DNA from: Porphyra umbilicalis
Lineage: Eukaryota; Rhodophyta; Bangiophyceae; Bangiales; Bangiaceae
DNA length: 64,000 nucleotides
Assembly (NCBI GenBank): GCA_002049455.2
Contig: KV918813.1
Span: forward strand, 62,001 to 126,000
Direction of reading: 5' to 3'
Positions 33,571-43,789 of this stretch are shown here, one piece after another. Each line of letters opens with the position of its first letter. Position 1 is the first letter of the stretch. Made by a program: the position numbers and the translations under genes. A model generated the notes under the pieces. That model searched no databases and had not been told where the DNA came from. It was given only the letters and a program-made list of their open reading frames with translations.

Positions 33571-34883
33571 CGAGCAATTTGAGCCAGAACCGGGCTCGTG
33601 GTGGATCCAACAACGAGGTGCACTGCGCTGTTCGTCATCGTCTGCAAAGTGGGGCGCATGCTGATTTGCTGTACTGGCGCCGGTACCCACAATTTTCAAA
33701 TTGCCTCCGAGCGCGTCCGGTACAGGCTGAAATGGCATGTACTAGACTGTAGCACAACCCCGTAGCCACGGGCCCGAAGAGGGAAGTACCCCACCGCTGC
33801 CGTCCTAAGAACGTGCCCCCTATAGGATCACCCGATCCGGGAAGAGGGGCCGCCAAAGGTACAAGACAAAAGGCACGGTTTACTTGCCGGCGACGACGGT
33901 GCCTCCCACCGTCGTCGCCCTTCGTCCTAAAACGGCGGAAACCGTTGCGTGGGCCCAATTCCCCTAATGGGAATTGGCCCGCGCCGCCGACCAACCAATA
34001 CCACTAAGTACACAGCAAGACAAGTCCCCCAATGCGGTAAGTAGAGACGAGGGGGAATCGGGACCGGGCGCCCCTGCCTGACGTGGCGGCCCCTGGCGTG
34101 GCCACGCGGCGGCGCGCGCGCGCCACATAACCGCCCCGCCCAGCGACGCCCTGGTAGCCGTTCGCGCGTGGCCCGCGCGCCCGCGCCCCCGACAGCTGCC
34201 CAGGCGGCGCCGGGACGCCACCCGCGGGGGCGTGGCGGCCGTGTCGCCCGCCCCGCCGCTTGCCACGCGCAGGCCACGCCCGCCCGGCCCCCGCCGGGGG
34301 TTCCCAGCACCACCCCCATCCCGGTGGTGCTACATAGACCATATTCGACCCCCCTCCACACTGCAAAACTTCCATAGTCTAGAAACGACATTCGCGATTT
34401 AGACCGCGGCGCTCCTCTGCACGCGCCCAGTATAGGAATACACTGCGCCCACAACGCGCCTGGCTGCCACTCCACGGCACCGACACTGCTCAGACATCGC
34501 GTACGCGGGGGTCTTTCCGGCGCTGGGTGGAGACACGTAGAACTCGCAGGACATTCCACGATCAAGAAGCGTAACGCGGCACCTACAATCGGCGATCAAT
34601 CACGCTTCCCTTGCGGGCTATCGTGAGGCTGTTTGTTGCTCTGCAGGGTGGCCGTTTATGCCTCGTCTCATGCGTTTATTCTTTGGCTGCGCTACCTCTG
34701 CAATCACTGCATGACATGTCAAGCAGAGTTCAGGCCAGAAAAAAGGACCAAGAATAAAAACTAAAGCAGAGGTCACACCTCCCCGGCTTGATCGCATGCT
34801 GAACCCCCGCATGCCCTGCTGAGCGCGTCAATGAAATAGAAACGAGTAGACCAGCGTCGATCGCAGGAAAGCCAGAAAGAGAT
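33571..34883. other. Intergenic with small hairpins, no gene recognised
   Basis: Two close hairpins, 33889-33919 (13-bp perfect arms, 5-nt loop) and 33951-33980 (arms around AATTCCC, one bulge), lie in sequence with no coding signal. GC-rich sequence follows to about 34,330, then AT-richer sequence. Confidence 0.4.
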
Positions 34884-35095
34884 AAACACGTAGCCAATCA
34901 CGAGAAGCAAAGAGATCGACGAGCAAAGCGGAAACGCGAGACGTGCGTCAGTACAATGACACAAAAACTCAGTACGTCCGCGAGATCCGCAAACACGTAG
35001 CCAATCACGGGAAGCAAAGAGATCGACGAGGAACACGGAAACGCGAGACGTGGGTCAGTACAATGATACAAAAACCCAGTACGTCCGTGAGACCC
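34884..35095 (+). repeat. Tandem duplication of a 107-bp unit
   Basis: AAACACGTAGCCAATCACG recurs 107 bp apart (about 34,885 and 34,992), and the following words GAAACGCGAGACGTG and CAGTACAATGA recur with the same spacing. It is a two-copy tandem repeat with a few mismatches. Confidence 0.8.
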
Positions 35096-35997
35096 GCACC
35101 GGCACCCATCAAGTACGCAGGTACAACACACCACTGAGTTGTATTACTATGAGCAGCTGCACGACAAAGCATCCGCCTCACGGCACGTACCAAGGAGCCT
35201 GCGGCAGATCGGAGACGGATCGAGGGGGTGGCGAACGACGGCGACGCCGGCGGGGCGTCGGACGACTCCAGGAGGGTGGGCGAGGGCATCGGTCTCGACC
35301 CGACTCGACGACCTGTGGCAAGGCCTCAGAGACGCCGCCTTCGCGGTCACGTTGGCTCTTATCAGGCGAGCGCACTGTTTTTCGACCCTCTCAGACGCAC
35401 CGAGAGGGCAAATTGTGCGCGGTCCGCCCAACCTCTTTCGACTCAGTATGCAGCTACGCGCTGTCGTGTGCGACTCATACGTGATGCGTTCCATGGAACA
35501 CAGCGATAGCCTCCCTGTCAGCTCTCGACAGCAATGCTGCGTCATCAAACTGTGTGCACGTATCTGATTAGGCAACAATATCTTTTCGAACGGAAATTTG
35601 ACCGGTATCCACCTTCGTTGCTCGTTTTGATACGTGCTGAACGCTGGTGGCTTCTGGCAGTCCAGGGACGCCCGACACAGATTGATGTGTGACAAACCGT
35701 CCTGACCGGCCCTGGCACGCTGCGAAACGACGACGACACACCCGATTTCCTGTGTGCGCGTCACTTGTAGCCTGCTTCAGCAGGGGCTACAAGCCCACGA
35801 ATGTGGCCCGGTTTACCTGGTACACCCCACGGGGCCAGCACGTGGGACTTGTAGCCCACGTTCTGGACACCCCCCCCCCCCAGATGACGTGCGTTCGGCC
35901 CCCCCCCCACGGCCGCCGCTCCGAATTGATGCCAGTAAGGCAATCGAGCCTGTAGTACATGAAATTTTGCCTAGTACGCGTCTTAGTACACGTCTAG
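35096..35997. other. Intergenic, no gene recognised
   Basis: Open frames of 143 codons (plus) and 206 codons (minus) overlap here; neither has a domain. A hairpin formed by CTTGTAGCC (35764-35772) and its complement (35785-35793) precedes a C-run. Confidence 0.3.
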
Positions 35998-35999
35998 TA

Positions 36000-36627
36000 T
36001 GGTGCGCGTCCCGAAAATGAGACATGGCGGTTTTTTCTTTTTTTCTCGGCCCACTGGCCTTCTGCAACGGTCCGATAATGTAATGTGACCCACTCGGTCC
36101 CACTGTGCTTCCAGAACAGCCCCTGACAGTGTTAGCAGAGGCGGCACATCCTGACGTGTCATGGGGGAAAGTGTCATTCATTGCACCTTCGACAGGTGAC
36201 GATCACGCGGCCCAATCAAATGCACAAATACTAGAGCAGGCATGTGCTGACAATTTGTGCACGAAGAAAAGGGCACCACCTTACCAATAAAAACGTGAAA
36301 AAGACCGCCATATAGCCCCCTGTGAGGAAAACACGATTTGGGACACCCCTGATCGAAGCTCCAGTTAGCACATGAGCTTTGGCGTTGCAAACCTTTAACC
36401 CCAAGAACCTGAAAAAGACTGGCTCCAAGATCGGGGCTATCTGAGAGGTCCACAGAACAGGGCCCACAGGCGGGTTTTAAGGAGTTAACAGCCAAGCACG
36501 CGTCGGGAGAGGCTCTTTCCATGGAGGCCAGTCGAGAATTTTCTCGTACCCCACGCCGCCTGCCCCCGTGCAGTGATGTGTCAGTCCTTCAGAAAACGCG
36601 CATGTCTCATTTTTGGGACACGCACCA
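36000..36627 (+). mobile_element. 628-bp non-autonomous DNA transposon (TA-flanked MITE), copy 2
   Basis: Same length and nearly the same sequence as 4665-5292, with the same inverted ends (TGGTGCGCGTCCCGAAAATG at the left) and flanking TA on both sides (35998-35999 and 36628-36629). The high identity of the two copies suggests recent spread. Confidence 0.85.
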
Positions 36628-36745
36628 TATGCGCCCCACTTTCCCGACGATCGTGCAAGAGGCCAGCTTGGGTGCCTGTAAATAGTTTCGTTTCACATTC
36701 GGGCGCAAGGCATGCGAAATGCACTTGCAGGAGCCTCGCTAATAG

Positions 36746-36805
36746 CCCCCCCTGCCCCTGGGGGGGGGCTTCTAGTCCCCCTGCCCCTGGGGGGGGGCTT
36801 CTAGT
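36746..36805 (+). repeat. Two tandem ~30-bp units, each internally palindromic
   Basis: Two copies of a ~30-bp unit (CCCCCTGCCCCTGGGGGGGG followed by GCTTCTAGT). Each carries a C-run facing a G-run and could form a hairpin. Confidence 0.75.
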
Positions 36806-36908
36806 GATGGGATGATAGATTTTATCACAGACACGGACTTCATTCCAGCACACAGTGTACGGCGGGGAAACGCGCAGGGCCCATTTTTTGAACCGCCATA
36901 TCCTGGAC

Positions 36909-37290
36909 TAGGGTTGCTCAGAACGCCCGGGGCGTCGTTAAGGGCGTCGTTAAGGGCGTCACTAGGGCGTCATTTGGGCGTCGTGCGCCCCTAACGGCCC
37001 AACTCAAAAGGGCGTCAGCAAGGCGTCGCGAAGAGAAACTGTTCATGGGGGTCTACATAGTTCAGCAGGTGGCGGCTGTGCACCTTGGTTGGGGACAGGC
37101 ACCCAGTCTTGACACAAAAATGACTTATGAAAGCAAAGTATGGGTGCCACTTGGCCCATATTGCGAATATTGAGGGTGCTACTTGGGGCGTCGTGAGGGC
37201 GTTTTGGCTGCCTAATGGGGCGTCAGTAAGGCGTCTTTTCCGTCGCGCGCCCCTGACACCCCCGAAATAGGGGCGTCGTGTGCAACCCTA
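36909..37290 (+). mobile_element. 382-bp non-autonomous hAT element with GGGCGTC clusters
   Basis: Ends TAGGGTTGC and GCAACCCTA are flanked by a perfect 8-bp duplication, TCCTGGAC (36901-36908 and 37291-37298), the hAT signature. Inside both ends are clusters of GGGCGTC (for example five in the first ~75 bp), typical of subterminal transposase-binding repeats. It is a different family from the 877-bp hAT element, since internal sequence and subterminal words differ. Confidence 0.9.
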
Positions 37291-37571
37291 TCCTGGACAA
37301 AAAGAAGATAGATTTGTGCATCTTGTCGGTATTTACCTCAATCGGAACAGGATGCTCCCGCCACGGGTCTAGGAATCCACTGCGACTGCCACAACGCGGC
37401 TCTTGATCCTCGCCTGTCGCATCCGTTTCCCGCCGCCGCCCGCGCCTCCCCAGCCCGTGCCGCCTTGCGCCGTCCCCCGCTCTCTGCACCCTCTGCGGGT
37501 ACCCTCCGGCCCCTTCCTCCTGACCCTCATCTCCTCCTTCGTCCCCCCCTCCTTCCTCCTCACCCGCCCAC

Positions 37572-39497
37572 ATGGAGGTCCTCCGTCATTGCGCTGCACC
37601 CATCGGCCGGCAGGTGGGCCAGACCCTCTCTTCGCTTGGTGAGGCGGCCCCCGACATTTCGTACCTGACGCCGGCCGCCTGCCACACCCTGCTGGTGGCG
37701 CCCGGTGTGGCGGCGGCGCTCCTAGAGTTGCTCCTCGATGGTTTGTCCACCCCCGTGGTCCTCACCACCGCCTTTTCCGCGGGTCTCGATGAGGTGTCCA
37801 CCTCTGCGGTCGTTGCCGCTGCTTGCCACGCGCATCAAGCGGCCATGCCGCCGTACCCGATGCGCGCATTGGGGGCGGGCACAATCCTCAACGCGGCCAT
37901 CTTCGGGTGCCGCTGTGCGGATGAGACGCTGCTGCCACTGATGACCGCGGCGGTGGGGAGCCTGCCGCCCCAGTTCTGGGGGCGCCTCAAGGATGACCCC
38001 ATCGGCCCCGAGATGTGCTTTTGTTCCACCCTCGAAGTCATCCTCGCGTGCGCCCTAACGTCCGACGCGGACCCGCCGCCGCTGAAGCCCCACGGTACAC
38101 CGGCGTGCGCTGGGTTTCCCTCCTTTGCCGTTGTGCGGGAGCGCGTCGCGGCGCTGCCGTCCGAGGTGCTACCATTTTGCGTGCAGCGGCTGACGTACGT
38201 CTCTGGGCGGGTTGCTGGCGGCCAGCTGTGTCCTGCTCCCCAGCTGGGCAACGCCCTCCTCACCCTGTGCGCGGTGTGCCCCCGGCGCGTCCTCGCCGTC
38301 CCGGCGGTGCTGGACACGATCACTGCGGCCGTCGTGGTGTTGGCGGAGCGGCGCCACGCGGGCAAACCCGAGGTGCTCCTGTGCCTCTACCTGGCCCTCC
38401 GTCTGCTCTCCGCCCTGGGGGAGGTTGACGTGGCCGGCGTGCGCCGCACGGCGGGCCTCGCGCGCGCGCTGGCGGCGGCCTACCACACCTTTTCGGCTTC
38501 GCCGGTGGGGGGCGGTGAGCTCGAAGCGCACCTGAATACGCTGGTACGGCTGCTCGTCCTGCTCTCCGCTGCCGTCCCCGTCGTGGCGGCGTCTGTCGAG
38601 TTTTTGGGTGTGCTCGTCGCGCTCGCGTCTGCCACCGCCACGCAGGGGCAGCTGTGCCGCTCCCACAAGGCCGCGTGCCTCGCCCTCCACATCTCCGTGC
38701 GGCACACAGACGGCGGCGCGCGGGAGATGCCCGCCACCCTCGCGGTGGCGCGGCGGACGTGGCTCCGCCTCGGCACCACCCACCCCGCCACCGCTGCACG
38801 GGAGGCGGCGCGCACGTTGGCGGCCTTGTGCACGGCGGGGGTTGGCGGCTTGGCGGCCGCGGGGCTGCCGCCGTCGGTGACTGACCCGACATCCCTGGTC
38901 GTGCCCGTGTGGAGCAACCCGATCGCCTGTTGTTGGGGGTGTGGGGCGACTGCCAAGGCGGGGGCGCCGTCCCACCGCCTCAAGCACTGTGCGGGGTGCA
39001 GGGTGGCGGTGTACTGCTCCCCGAGCTGCTCCGCCACTGACTGGCGGGCGGGCGGCCACAAGCAGGCGTGTGCGGCGTGGCGGCGGTACGGGCGGGCGCG
39101 CGTGAGCAGCTGCCACCGCACCTCCATGGTCGCCGACGAGGCGGCCGGGGCGCGGATCAGCGCCCGCGCGACGCTGCACGGCCTGTGCGCGCTGCGCGGC
39201 GCGGATCTGACCTGCGACTGGAAGGCGTGGGTGTGGCCGGCCGTCATTGCGGCGGGGGTGATGGCGGCGGGCCTCCCCTTGTCCGAAGTCGTTTGTGTGG
39301 TGGACCCGCTGACGGGGAGCCTCTTCGTCGTGGCGGCGGCCGAGTACGCGGCATGGCCGGGGGCCGTGCCGGCCGAGGTGCTGGCCGCCCCGTTGGAGAA
39401 ACACGGCGGGCGGGTGTTGCGGGTGACACGCCGGGCGCACCCGCCCCTCCTGCAGTCGTTTGGGCCCCGCTCGTTGGGGTTGACGGCGGCGCGGTGA
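37572..39497 (+). CDS. MYND zinc-finger protein, 641 aa
   Basis: MYND fingers bind short proline-containing peptides and occur in transcriptional co-regulators and methyltransferases. The N-terminal ~450 residues are Ala/Leu-rich helices resembling an armadillo-type or helical repeat scaffold. The MYND finger spans about residues 453-495: CCWGCG, then CAGC, YCSPSC, DW and HKQAC, giving the CxxC-CxxC-YCxxxC-HxxxC spacing of the family. No SET domain is visible, so methyltransferase activity is not supported. The C-terminal ~130 residues form a separate unrecognised domain (WVWPAVIAAGVMAAGLPLSE). The single uninterrupted frame starts at the first ATG, after a pyrimidine-rich leader, and ends TGA. 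It converges with the minus-strand MED9-like gene. Confidence 0.8.
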   Translation: MEVLRHCAAPIGRQVGQTLSSLGEAAPDISYLTPAACHTLLVAPGVAAALLELLLDGLSTPVVLTTAFSAGLDEVSTSAVVAAACHAHQAAMPPYPMRALGAGTILNAAIFGCRCADETLLPLMTAAVGSLPPQFWGRLKDDPIGPEMCFCSTLEVILACALTSDADPPPLKPHGTPACAGFPSFAVVRERVAALPSEVLPFCVQRLTYVSGRVAGGQLCPAPQLGNALLTLCAVCPRRVLAVPAVLDTITAAVVVLAERRHAGKPEVLLCLYLALRLLSALGEVDVAGVRRTAGLARALAAAYHTFSASPVGGGELEAHLNTLVRLLVLLSAAVPVVAASVEFLGVLVALASATATQGQLCRSHKAACLALHISVRHTDGGAREMPATLAVARRTWLRLGTTHPATAAREAARTLAALCTAGVGGLAAAGLPPSVTDPTSLVVPVWSNPIACCWGCGATAKAGAPSHRLKHCAGCRVAVYCSPSCSATDWRAGGHKQACAAWRRYGRARVSSCHRTSMVADEAAGARISARATLHGLCALRGADLTCDWKAWVWPAVIAAGVMAAGLPLSEVVCVVDPLTGSLFVVAAAEYAAWPGAVPAEVLAAPLEKHGGRVLRVTRRAHPPLLQSFGPRSLGLTAAR

Positions 39498-41411
39498 CGG
39501 CCAACGGTGGGGCGGCTGGGGCTCGGATCACTGGCACGCTGTGCTCGCGCCCCCCCTTCCCCCTCCCTGGCTGCCCACAGCCTACCCCACTTTGACGTCG
39601 ACCTCCCCGCGCCTGTTGAGGGGGGGGAGGATATGTACAGACTGCGGGGGGGGGAGTACGCAGGGTTTTTTCGTGGCGGCGGTCATTCGTACCGTCCATG
39701 CTTGTAGCAGTAGGGTAGTGGGGAGCATGACCCTGTTGCGGATGGCGCCCCGGCGTGGTGGGGTACCGTACTGTCACTGGGGAGGCGGCCCGTACGCCCG
39801 CGTCAACACTGTCGCGGGTGTCCCCTCCCCACCCAACCTGGAATGCACGCGGCTCATCGGTGGCTTCCCCACCAACACAGGCACCCGCCCCCGCATGCGC
39901 CGCCGCGCAGCAGGGCCCTCTCTTGTCGTCCCCTCCCCCCCCCATCCCGCCCACCCGCTTCCGCCAACACCCCCTCCCTTCCCCCCAACACGCCACGGTG
40001 CTCGGGCGGGTCCGACGGGGGGTTTCGCTCCAGAGAGGGACGGTAATATGTATTGGACGGGCCCGCACGTGAAAAAGGGGTTGAAAACCCGGGTGGATTC
40101 GTCCCGTTCGTGTCTTTCGACGTGGTCGAAAGACACGAACGGCCACCCCCGCTGGCGACCACGGACGGGGGCGCGGGTGGCGGCCCGTACGGCGGCGGCG
40201 GCCGCGCCCCACACGACGGACGATGCGGCCGCTCGGGTGCGGCGACGGGGCGGCGCGGCGGCCGCGCGTCGCCACCATGACCGGGGCGCCCGCGCGTCGG
40301 CCACGCCCGCGGCCACGGCGGGCCGAGCGTGCGGCGGCCGCAGCAGCGGCGGCGGCGCCGGCGCGCGCTCGGGCGCCGGGGGCACCCCCCCCCCCCCACG
40401 GCGGTGGGGTGGCGCCGCGCCAACGGCGCCTGCCGCCCCGCCCGCGAGCGCCAATGACGCGCCCGGCGGGTCCCCGCGGGGCGCCCGGCGGTGCCCGCCG
40501 GCGCGCCGCCCTGCGCGCCCCGGGGGGGGGGGGGCGCCCCGGCGGCGACGCGCCCGCCGCCGGGGGGCGGCGCGGGGATGCCGCCGCGCCCCCGCGCGCG
40601 CGCCCCCGCCCCCGCCCCGCGCCGACGCGGGGCGGCGGCGCGGGCGGCCGGCGCGGCGGCCGCCCGGCCGCCCGCCCCCACGGGCGCGTCGCGGCGCGCG
40701 CGCGCGCGCCGCCGACCGACGGACCGACGCGGCGGCGGCGGCGGCGCCGCCCGCCGTCGACGCGCGCGGGGGCGCCATCCGCGGGGCTCCTCCCCCCCCG
40801 CCCCCGCGCGCGCCGCCGCGCGACGCGCGCGCGCCGGCCGTCACCGCCCGTGCCGGCGGGGGGTGGCGGGGGCGGCGTCCCCCCCCCGCCGCCGCGCGCG
40901 CCCGACCGCGCCGCCGCGGCGGGCGGCGGCGCGCGCCGCCGCGCTGCCGCGCGCGCGACGCGCGGCGGGCGGGCGGGTGGGCGGGCGCCACGCCGCCCCC
41001 CCGCCGCGGTGGCGCCGTCGCGGCGGCGCCGCCGCGCCGGCGGCGGGCGCGCCGGGGCTCCCGCCGGGGCGCCGCCGCGCCCCGCACGGTCGCCCCCGCT
41101 TGCCACTCGGCGCGCGCGCGCGCGGCGGCGGCGGGGACGCGCACGAGCACTAGGCCGACGGGAACAAGAAAAAAAAAAAAAAAAAAAAGGGCGACGCGAT
41201 TGCAACGCGCCGGCAGCAGCGCGCGCCCCGCCGGCCGCCCGCCGCGCGCCCGACCGGCGGCGCGCACGCGTGCGTGCACGCGGCCCCACCAAACACCGCC
41301 ACCGGCGCTCACGCACACACGCAGGCTCCCCCCTGCTCCACCCAACCAACCCCCCCCCCCCACGCCCCCCCCCACCCCCCGCCCCCCCCCCGCCCCCCCG
41401 CCGTGGGCCCC
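39498..41411. other. Convergent intergenic region with extreme GC block
   Basis: Lies between the 3' ends of the MYND gene and the MED9-like gene. It contains an 18-bp-arm hairpin (40104-40121 with 40125-40142, 3-nt loop) around CCGTTCGTGTCTTTCGAC. From about 40,150 to 41,160 it is almost pure G/C with CG-rich words, and a 20-A run follows at 41,169-41,188. All frames stay open for hundreds of codons because stop codons cannot arise; no domain is visible in any. Confidence 0.45.
40104..40142. repeat. Hairpin with 18-bp perfect arms
   Basis: CCGTTCGTGTCTTTCGAC (40104-40121) is exactly complementary to 40125-40142, with loop GTG. It lies in the convergent intergenic region and could be transcription-termination related or the core of a small element. 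Function unknown. Confidence 0.9.
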
Positions 41412-42254
41412 TCACAGCAGCTCGACGACGTCGTCCGACCCGACGACGCCGTCGAGGGCGGCCCCAAAATCCAAATTCATATCCACGTCGAGCACGTCCG
41501 CGTCGCCGACGGCGAGGAGCGACGCGTCGGCGGCAGCGGCGGCGGCCGCCGCCGCCGCCGCCGCCGCCGCCGCGTCGACGGCGGGGGGCCCCCGGCCGCC
41601 GCCGCCGCCGCCGCTGCCGCCGCGGCGGCGGCGGCCGCAGCGGGGTCCACGGCGGCGGGCACCCCGGCGGGCGCCCCCGCCGCGGGCACCGGCGCCACGC
41701 CCGCCGCGCCAATGGCCGTCACGGCAGCGGCGGCACCCGCCGCCGCCGCCGCCGCCGCCGCCGTTGCCGCCCCGTGCGGCCCGCCCGTCGGCGGTTGCGC
41801 CGGCGGCGCCGCGGCGGCGGCGCCCCCCCCCCCCCCACCACCGTCGCCGGAAAGGTGCCAGGGGGCACCCCCCCCCGCCCCCCCCCGCCGCCACCGCGGC
41901 GGCGGCCGCAAAGACGGGCAACGAGCGGTAGCGGTCGAGGAGCCCCCGCTGGCGCCCAATCGCCGCGTCGAGGGCGGCGACGCGCGCGCGCTGCGCGGCG
42001 GCGGTCAAGTCGCCGCCCGGGAGGGCGTCGAGCGCCGCTTCCGCAGCGTCAAAGGTGCGCGCGACGGCCGCAATGGGCGCCGCCACGTCCGTGTGGCCAT
42101 GGAGGATGTGCTCGAGGGCGTCGGTGACGTGGGAGAGGACGCGGCACGTCGCCAGGTAGTCGACTGGGGGGGGGGGGGGGGGGGCGCCGCCCCGGGGGGG
42201 GGCGGGGGGGGGGGGGGGGGGCGCACTTGCGGGAACGAGGGTGTTGGCCAGCAT
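41412..42254 (-). CDS. MED9-like Mediator subunit (tentative)
   Basis: MED9 is a small helical subunit of the Mediator middle module. After a Pro-rich start (MLANTLVPAS) there are two helices (YLATCRVLSHVTDALEHILH and the following VARTFDAAEAALDALPGGDL). The pattern of an arginine or alanine helix, LPG-x-D, and L-x-x-x-I-x-x-x-x-x-LL-x-x-Y-R (ALDAAIGRQRGLLDRYRSL) resembles the MED9 family. A long Ala/Gly-rich section and an acidic-hydrophobic tail (DVLDVDMNLDFGAALDG) follow. The low-complexity part appears to change frame at C/G runs near 41,830-41,890 and back again near 41,580. The start at 42254 was preferred to an upstream in-frame ATG at 42467 because the upstream residues look like 5' leader. 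Other short helical proteins remain possible. Confidence 0.45.
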   Translation of the reverse strand: MLANTLVPASAPPPPPPAPPRGGAPPPPPPVDYLATCRVLSHVTDALEHILHGHTDVAAPIAAVARTFDAAEAALDALPGGDLTAAAQRARVAALDAAIGRQRGLLDRYRSLPVFAAAAAVAAGGGGGGCPLAPFRRRWWGGGGRRRRGAAGATADGRAARGGNGGGGGGGGGCRRCRDGHWRGGRGAGARGGGARRGARRRGPRCGRRRRGGSGGGGGGRGPPAVDAAAAAAAAAAAAAAADASLLAVGDADVLDVDMNLDFGAALDGVVGSDDVVELL

Positions 42255-43789
42255 GGCTGGGGCGGCGCCGGGGGCGCGAGGGGCGGGGGTGGGGGGGGGG
42301 CGCGCGGGGCAGTGGACGCAACGCGACGGGGATGGTGACGCGGCAGGCAAAAGAGGACCGCGTGCTTGTTCGTTGTGCTTCTTGGCGCCAAGCATCACCT
42401 CAATAAGTGTGTACTTGAAGGTGCAACGCACGGCCTTGTCCAAGCCCAGTTTGCACAAACTTGCCAACCAATTGAAATACTTTCCAGTTCCAAGTCACGA
42501 CAAAGGCAAAGTGTCTGCTGCCAGCGGCCCTGCTGGGCACGCTCGCCGCCTCATGCTCGGTCGGGGGCTGCACTGGTTCCGATGATCCAAAACGCCAGTG
42601 GCCATTGGCCACCATCCAGATTCCGGCAGTTCGTCCGGAACGGGACGTCCCGTTCCGACGCAGATATTGCGGCGCTTCTCAGCCGCACATGCACCCCCTT
42701 TCTGGCTGCATCTCAGCCGGATGAGCGACACCGGTTTGGAGCTCCCTCATCGACCAACCAGCAACCGGCCCCGGAGCGGCATGTCCGAGTCATTGCCCCC
42801 TTTGCACTGTCAACTCTGTGTTTGCTGGCATCGTGTGAGGAGGGGGGAGGGGTTTCGCTGTCGTTTCCTCACCGCCAGCTGCGGTGGAGGGCGCGACTTG
42901 CGCGCCGTACGGTCCACTCTCCGGCCCGCAAAACGGGACGGCTCCTGGAAAGGCCATCAGGCAGGCCCCCTGCGCGTGCAACGTCTCGTTTGCCAGGGCG
43001 TTGCAGCGCCCGATGGCGGGGAGCCGCCACGCTCTGAATATCACGTTTTGGCACGCCCCTAGCCAGCTGGTGTGGTGTGGGGGTGGCGACCGAGCGGGCT
43101 GCAAGTCTGACGCGCCGCGCCTCGTGGACCGTTGGTACGTACGGGGCCTGGACCGGCGTGACCGGCGCGACCGCGTTGGATGGGTGGCGCAGAATAGGGG
43201 ACACGAGGGGCCCTGATTGCAATCTCTCAAGGCCCCGCTCAGATTTTTTTTTAATAGGCCCCGCCGGTCACGCAGTCCACGCCGGTCTGTGCGGCGGGCG
43301 CCCCCCAATGACCGCACGGGTTGCCCAAACGGGCGGTGGGAAGCGGGTGTCGCCAGCGGGCTGTCCAGCGCCGCCGCCGGGGGGGGCACGACGGGGTGGC
43401 TTGCCCGGCGCGCCCGCGCCGCCCGTGAGCTGTGGTGTGCGCGTACAGCGACGGTTGGGGGGGGGGGGCCGTGACGACGGCGTGGCGGGCGAGTGTCCAC
43501 GAGGAGAGTCCCAACAAGCGCCCCTGACCGCGACGCCGGTGGGGCTTTTGAGCAGCCGTCGGCAGTCGACCCGGCGCTCAGCGACGCTCGCGCCTCCCTC
43601 GCCCCGTCTCCGCTTCGTCTTTTGCCCGGCGTCTACCCACCCCGTTCCCTGTGCGCCACCACCGCATTGTACGCGCCTGCGGTCCGCTCCACCAGCCCGG
43701 CGTGTTGCCCCCCCACCTCCTTGACGTTGTGTCGGTCCTCCCTACCACCCGGTACATGTGCCGCGCTCACCCGCCACCCCCCCGCCATA
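42255..43789. other. Divergent intergenic region, presumed shared promoter
   Basis: Separates the minus-strand MED9-like gene from the plus-strand PP2A B'' gene. No gene recognised; frames on both strands are short or low complexity. It carries G-runs near 42,170-42,230 and 43,457-43,468. Confidence 0.35.

Noticed and set aside
39244-41931. Open frames of 600-800 codons on both strands
   Set aside because: They exist in all phases because the segment has almost no A or T. Translations are Arg/Pro/Gly/Ala strings without domains.
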